DNA of 64,000 nt from Odiellus spinosus (lineage: Eukaryota > Arthropoda > Arachnida > Opiliones > Phalangiidae): the NCBI GenBank assembly GCA_963920705.1, contig OY987230.1, positions 2,976,001 through 3,040,000 on the forward strand. Reading direction: 5' to 3'. The translations under genes were made by a program, and so were the position numbers. This document shows, in pieces, positions 63,963 to 64,000 of this stretch. A model generated the notes under the pieces. That model saw only the letters and a program-made list of their open reading frames with translations, was not told the origin of the DNA and did no database searches. Numbering within the stretch: the first letter of the stretch is position 1; every line of letters begins with the position of its first letter.

Positions 63963-64000
63963 TTTAGACAAAATTAAGACCACTCGAAAGACCAAATTTT
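63963..64000 (+). repeat. Partial palindrome P168 at the right edge
   Basis: Only the first 38 bases are present, and they are arm 2 (ACCACTCGAAAGACC). This is what the start of a third copy of repeat D would show, since P163 also begins with this arm. Confidence 0.88.

Larger units (their letters stand above)
1..64000. repeat. AT-rich satellite array of ~383 bp monomers with mixed orientations
   Basis: The entire window is one tandem array of 277 bp palindromes (P) alternating with 106 bp spacers (S). I located every P start from 16 to 63963; 167 complete P+S monomers lie between 16 and 63962. That span is 14 bp short of 167 x 383, fully explained by fifteen 1-bp losses and one 1-bp gain. 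A hand count of one monomer gives about 26% G+C. No stretch of unique sequence, coding gene, RNA gene or transposon interrupts it. Orientation of both the spacer and the palindrome loop changes along the array, so ordinary head-to-tail satellite organisation does not apply. Function is unknown; by analogy with other large satellites a (peri)centromeric or heterochromatic location is likely, which is inference. The array runs off both edges. Confidence 0.97.

Noticed and set aside
1..64000. CRISPR array
   Set aside because: Repeats are 277 bp palindromes and the intervening 106 bp spacers are all the same sequence, not unique; there are no cas genes.
1..64000. Bacterial or phage invertible switch of the Hin/Gin kind
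   Set aside because: No recombinase gene, promoter or crossover-site pair is present, and there are 167 tandem units with inverted homologous arms, so homology-based exchange suffices.
1..64000. Assembly artefact producing false inversions
   Set aside because: Inverted units carry their own private variants, and higher-order copies preserve them at exact monomer spacing, which random misjoins would not give. Some collapse or expansion of near-identical blocks (21079-24908, 60133-63962) cannot be excluded.
1..64000. Telomere, rDNA, tRNA or known transposon sequence
   Set aside because: No short telomeric repeat, conserved RNA motif or transposase or reverse transcriptase frame appears on either strand; every position falls within a P or S unit.

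Overview
The whole 64 kb window is one uninterrupted, AT-rich satellite DNA array. It has no gene, RNA gene, transposon, CRISPR array or unique sequence. It contains 167 complete monomers of about 383 bp, with a partial monomer at each edge, so the array continues beyond both ends. One monomer counted by hand is about 26% G+C. The size of the array, the nested higher-order repeats and the lack of coding sequence point to a eukaryotic nuclear genome, in constitutive heterochromatin such as a centromere, pericentromere or heterochromatic chromosome. CpG is not depleted, which fits an organism with little CpG methylation, such as many insects. Beetle satellites with inversely oriented monomers are a known precedent. 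The species cannot be named from this sequence.

Each monomer has two parts. P is a 277 bp imperfect palindrome running from TTTAGACAAAA to TTTTGTCTAAA. It is built symmetrically: 69 bp outer arm, 55 bp inner stem, 29 bp loop, 55 bp inner stem, 69 bp outer arm. S is a 106 bp non-palindromic spacer. Outer arms come in two diverged kinds, arm 1 and arm 2 (51 of 69 positions identical). Arm 1 always abuts the GTGAC end of S and arm 2 always abuts the TTAAGCGA end. I numbered the palindromes P1 (start 16) to P167 (start 63580) and coded each as left arm, loop orientation, right arm (for example 1+2). The spacer after a right arm 1 is in plus orientation and after a right arm 2 in minus.

The striking property is that two modules flip independently. 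All eight arm/loop/arm combinations occur: 1+2 x21, 1-2 x6, 2+2 x19, 2-2 x25, 1-1 x21, 1+1 x24, 2-1 x31, 2+1 x20. Spacers are 96 plus and 71 minus. Loops are 84 plus and 83 minus, and neighbouring loops are opposite in 135 of 166 pairs. Length is almost fixed: I find only sixteen monomers whose length departs from 383, each by one base.

On top of this lie higher-order repeats whose lengths are whole monomer multiples. There is a 7-mer (2681 bp) at 16-5377; near-identical 5-mers (1915 bp) at 21079-24908; 5-mer, 8-mer and 11-mer copies at 29.5-38.7 kb; a 14-mer spacing at 41-48 kb; a 7-mer at 53.2-58.2 kb with a dimer expansion; and a 5-mer at 60.1-64.0 kb. Shared rare variants also link 8.1-9.2 kb with 43.7-44.8 kb and 26.4 kb with 42.9 kb. 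Several copy boundaries fall inside palindrome arms, so the palindromes look like the recombination sites that both flip modules and resize the array.
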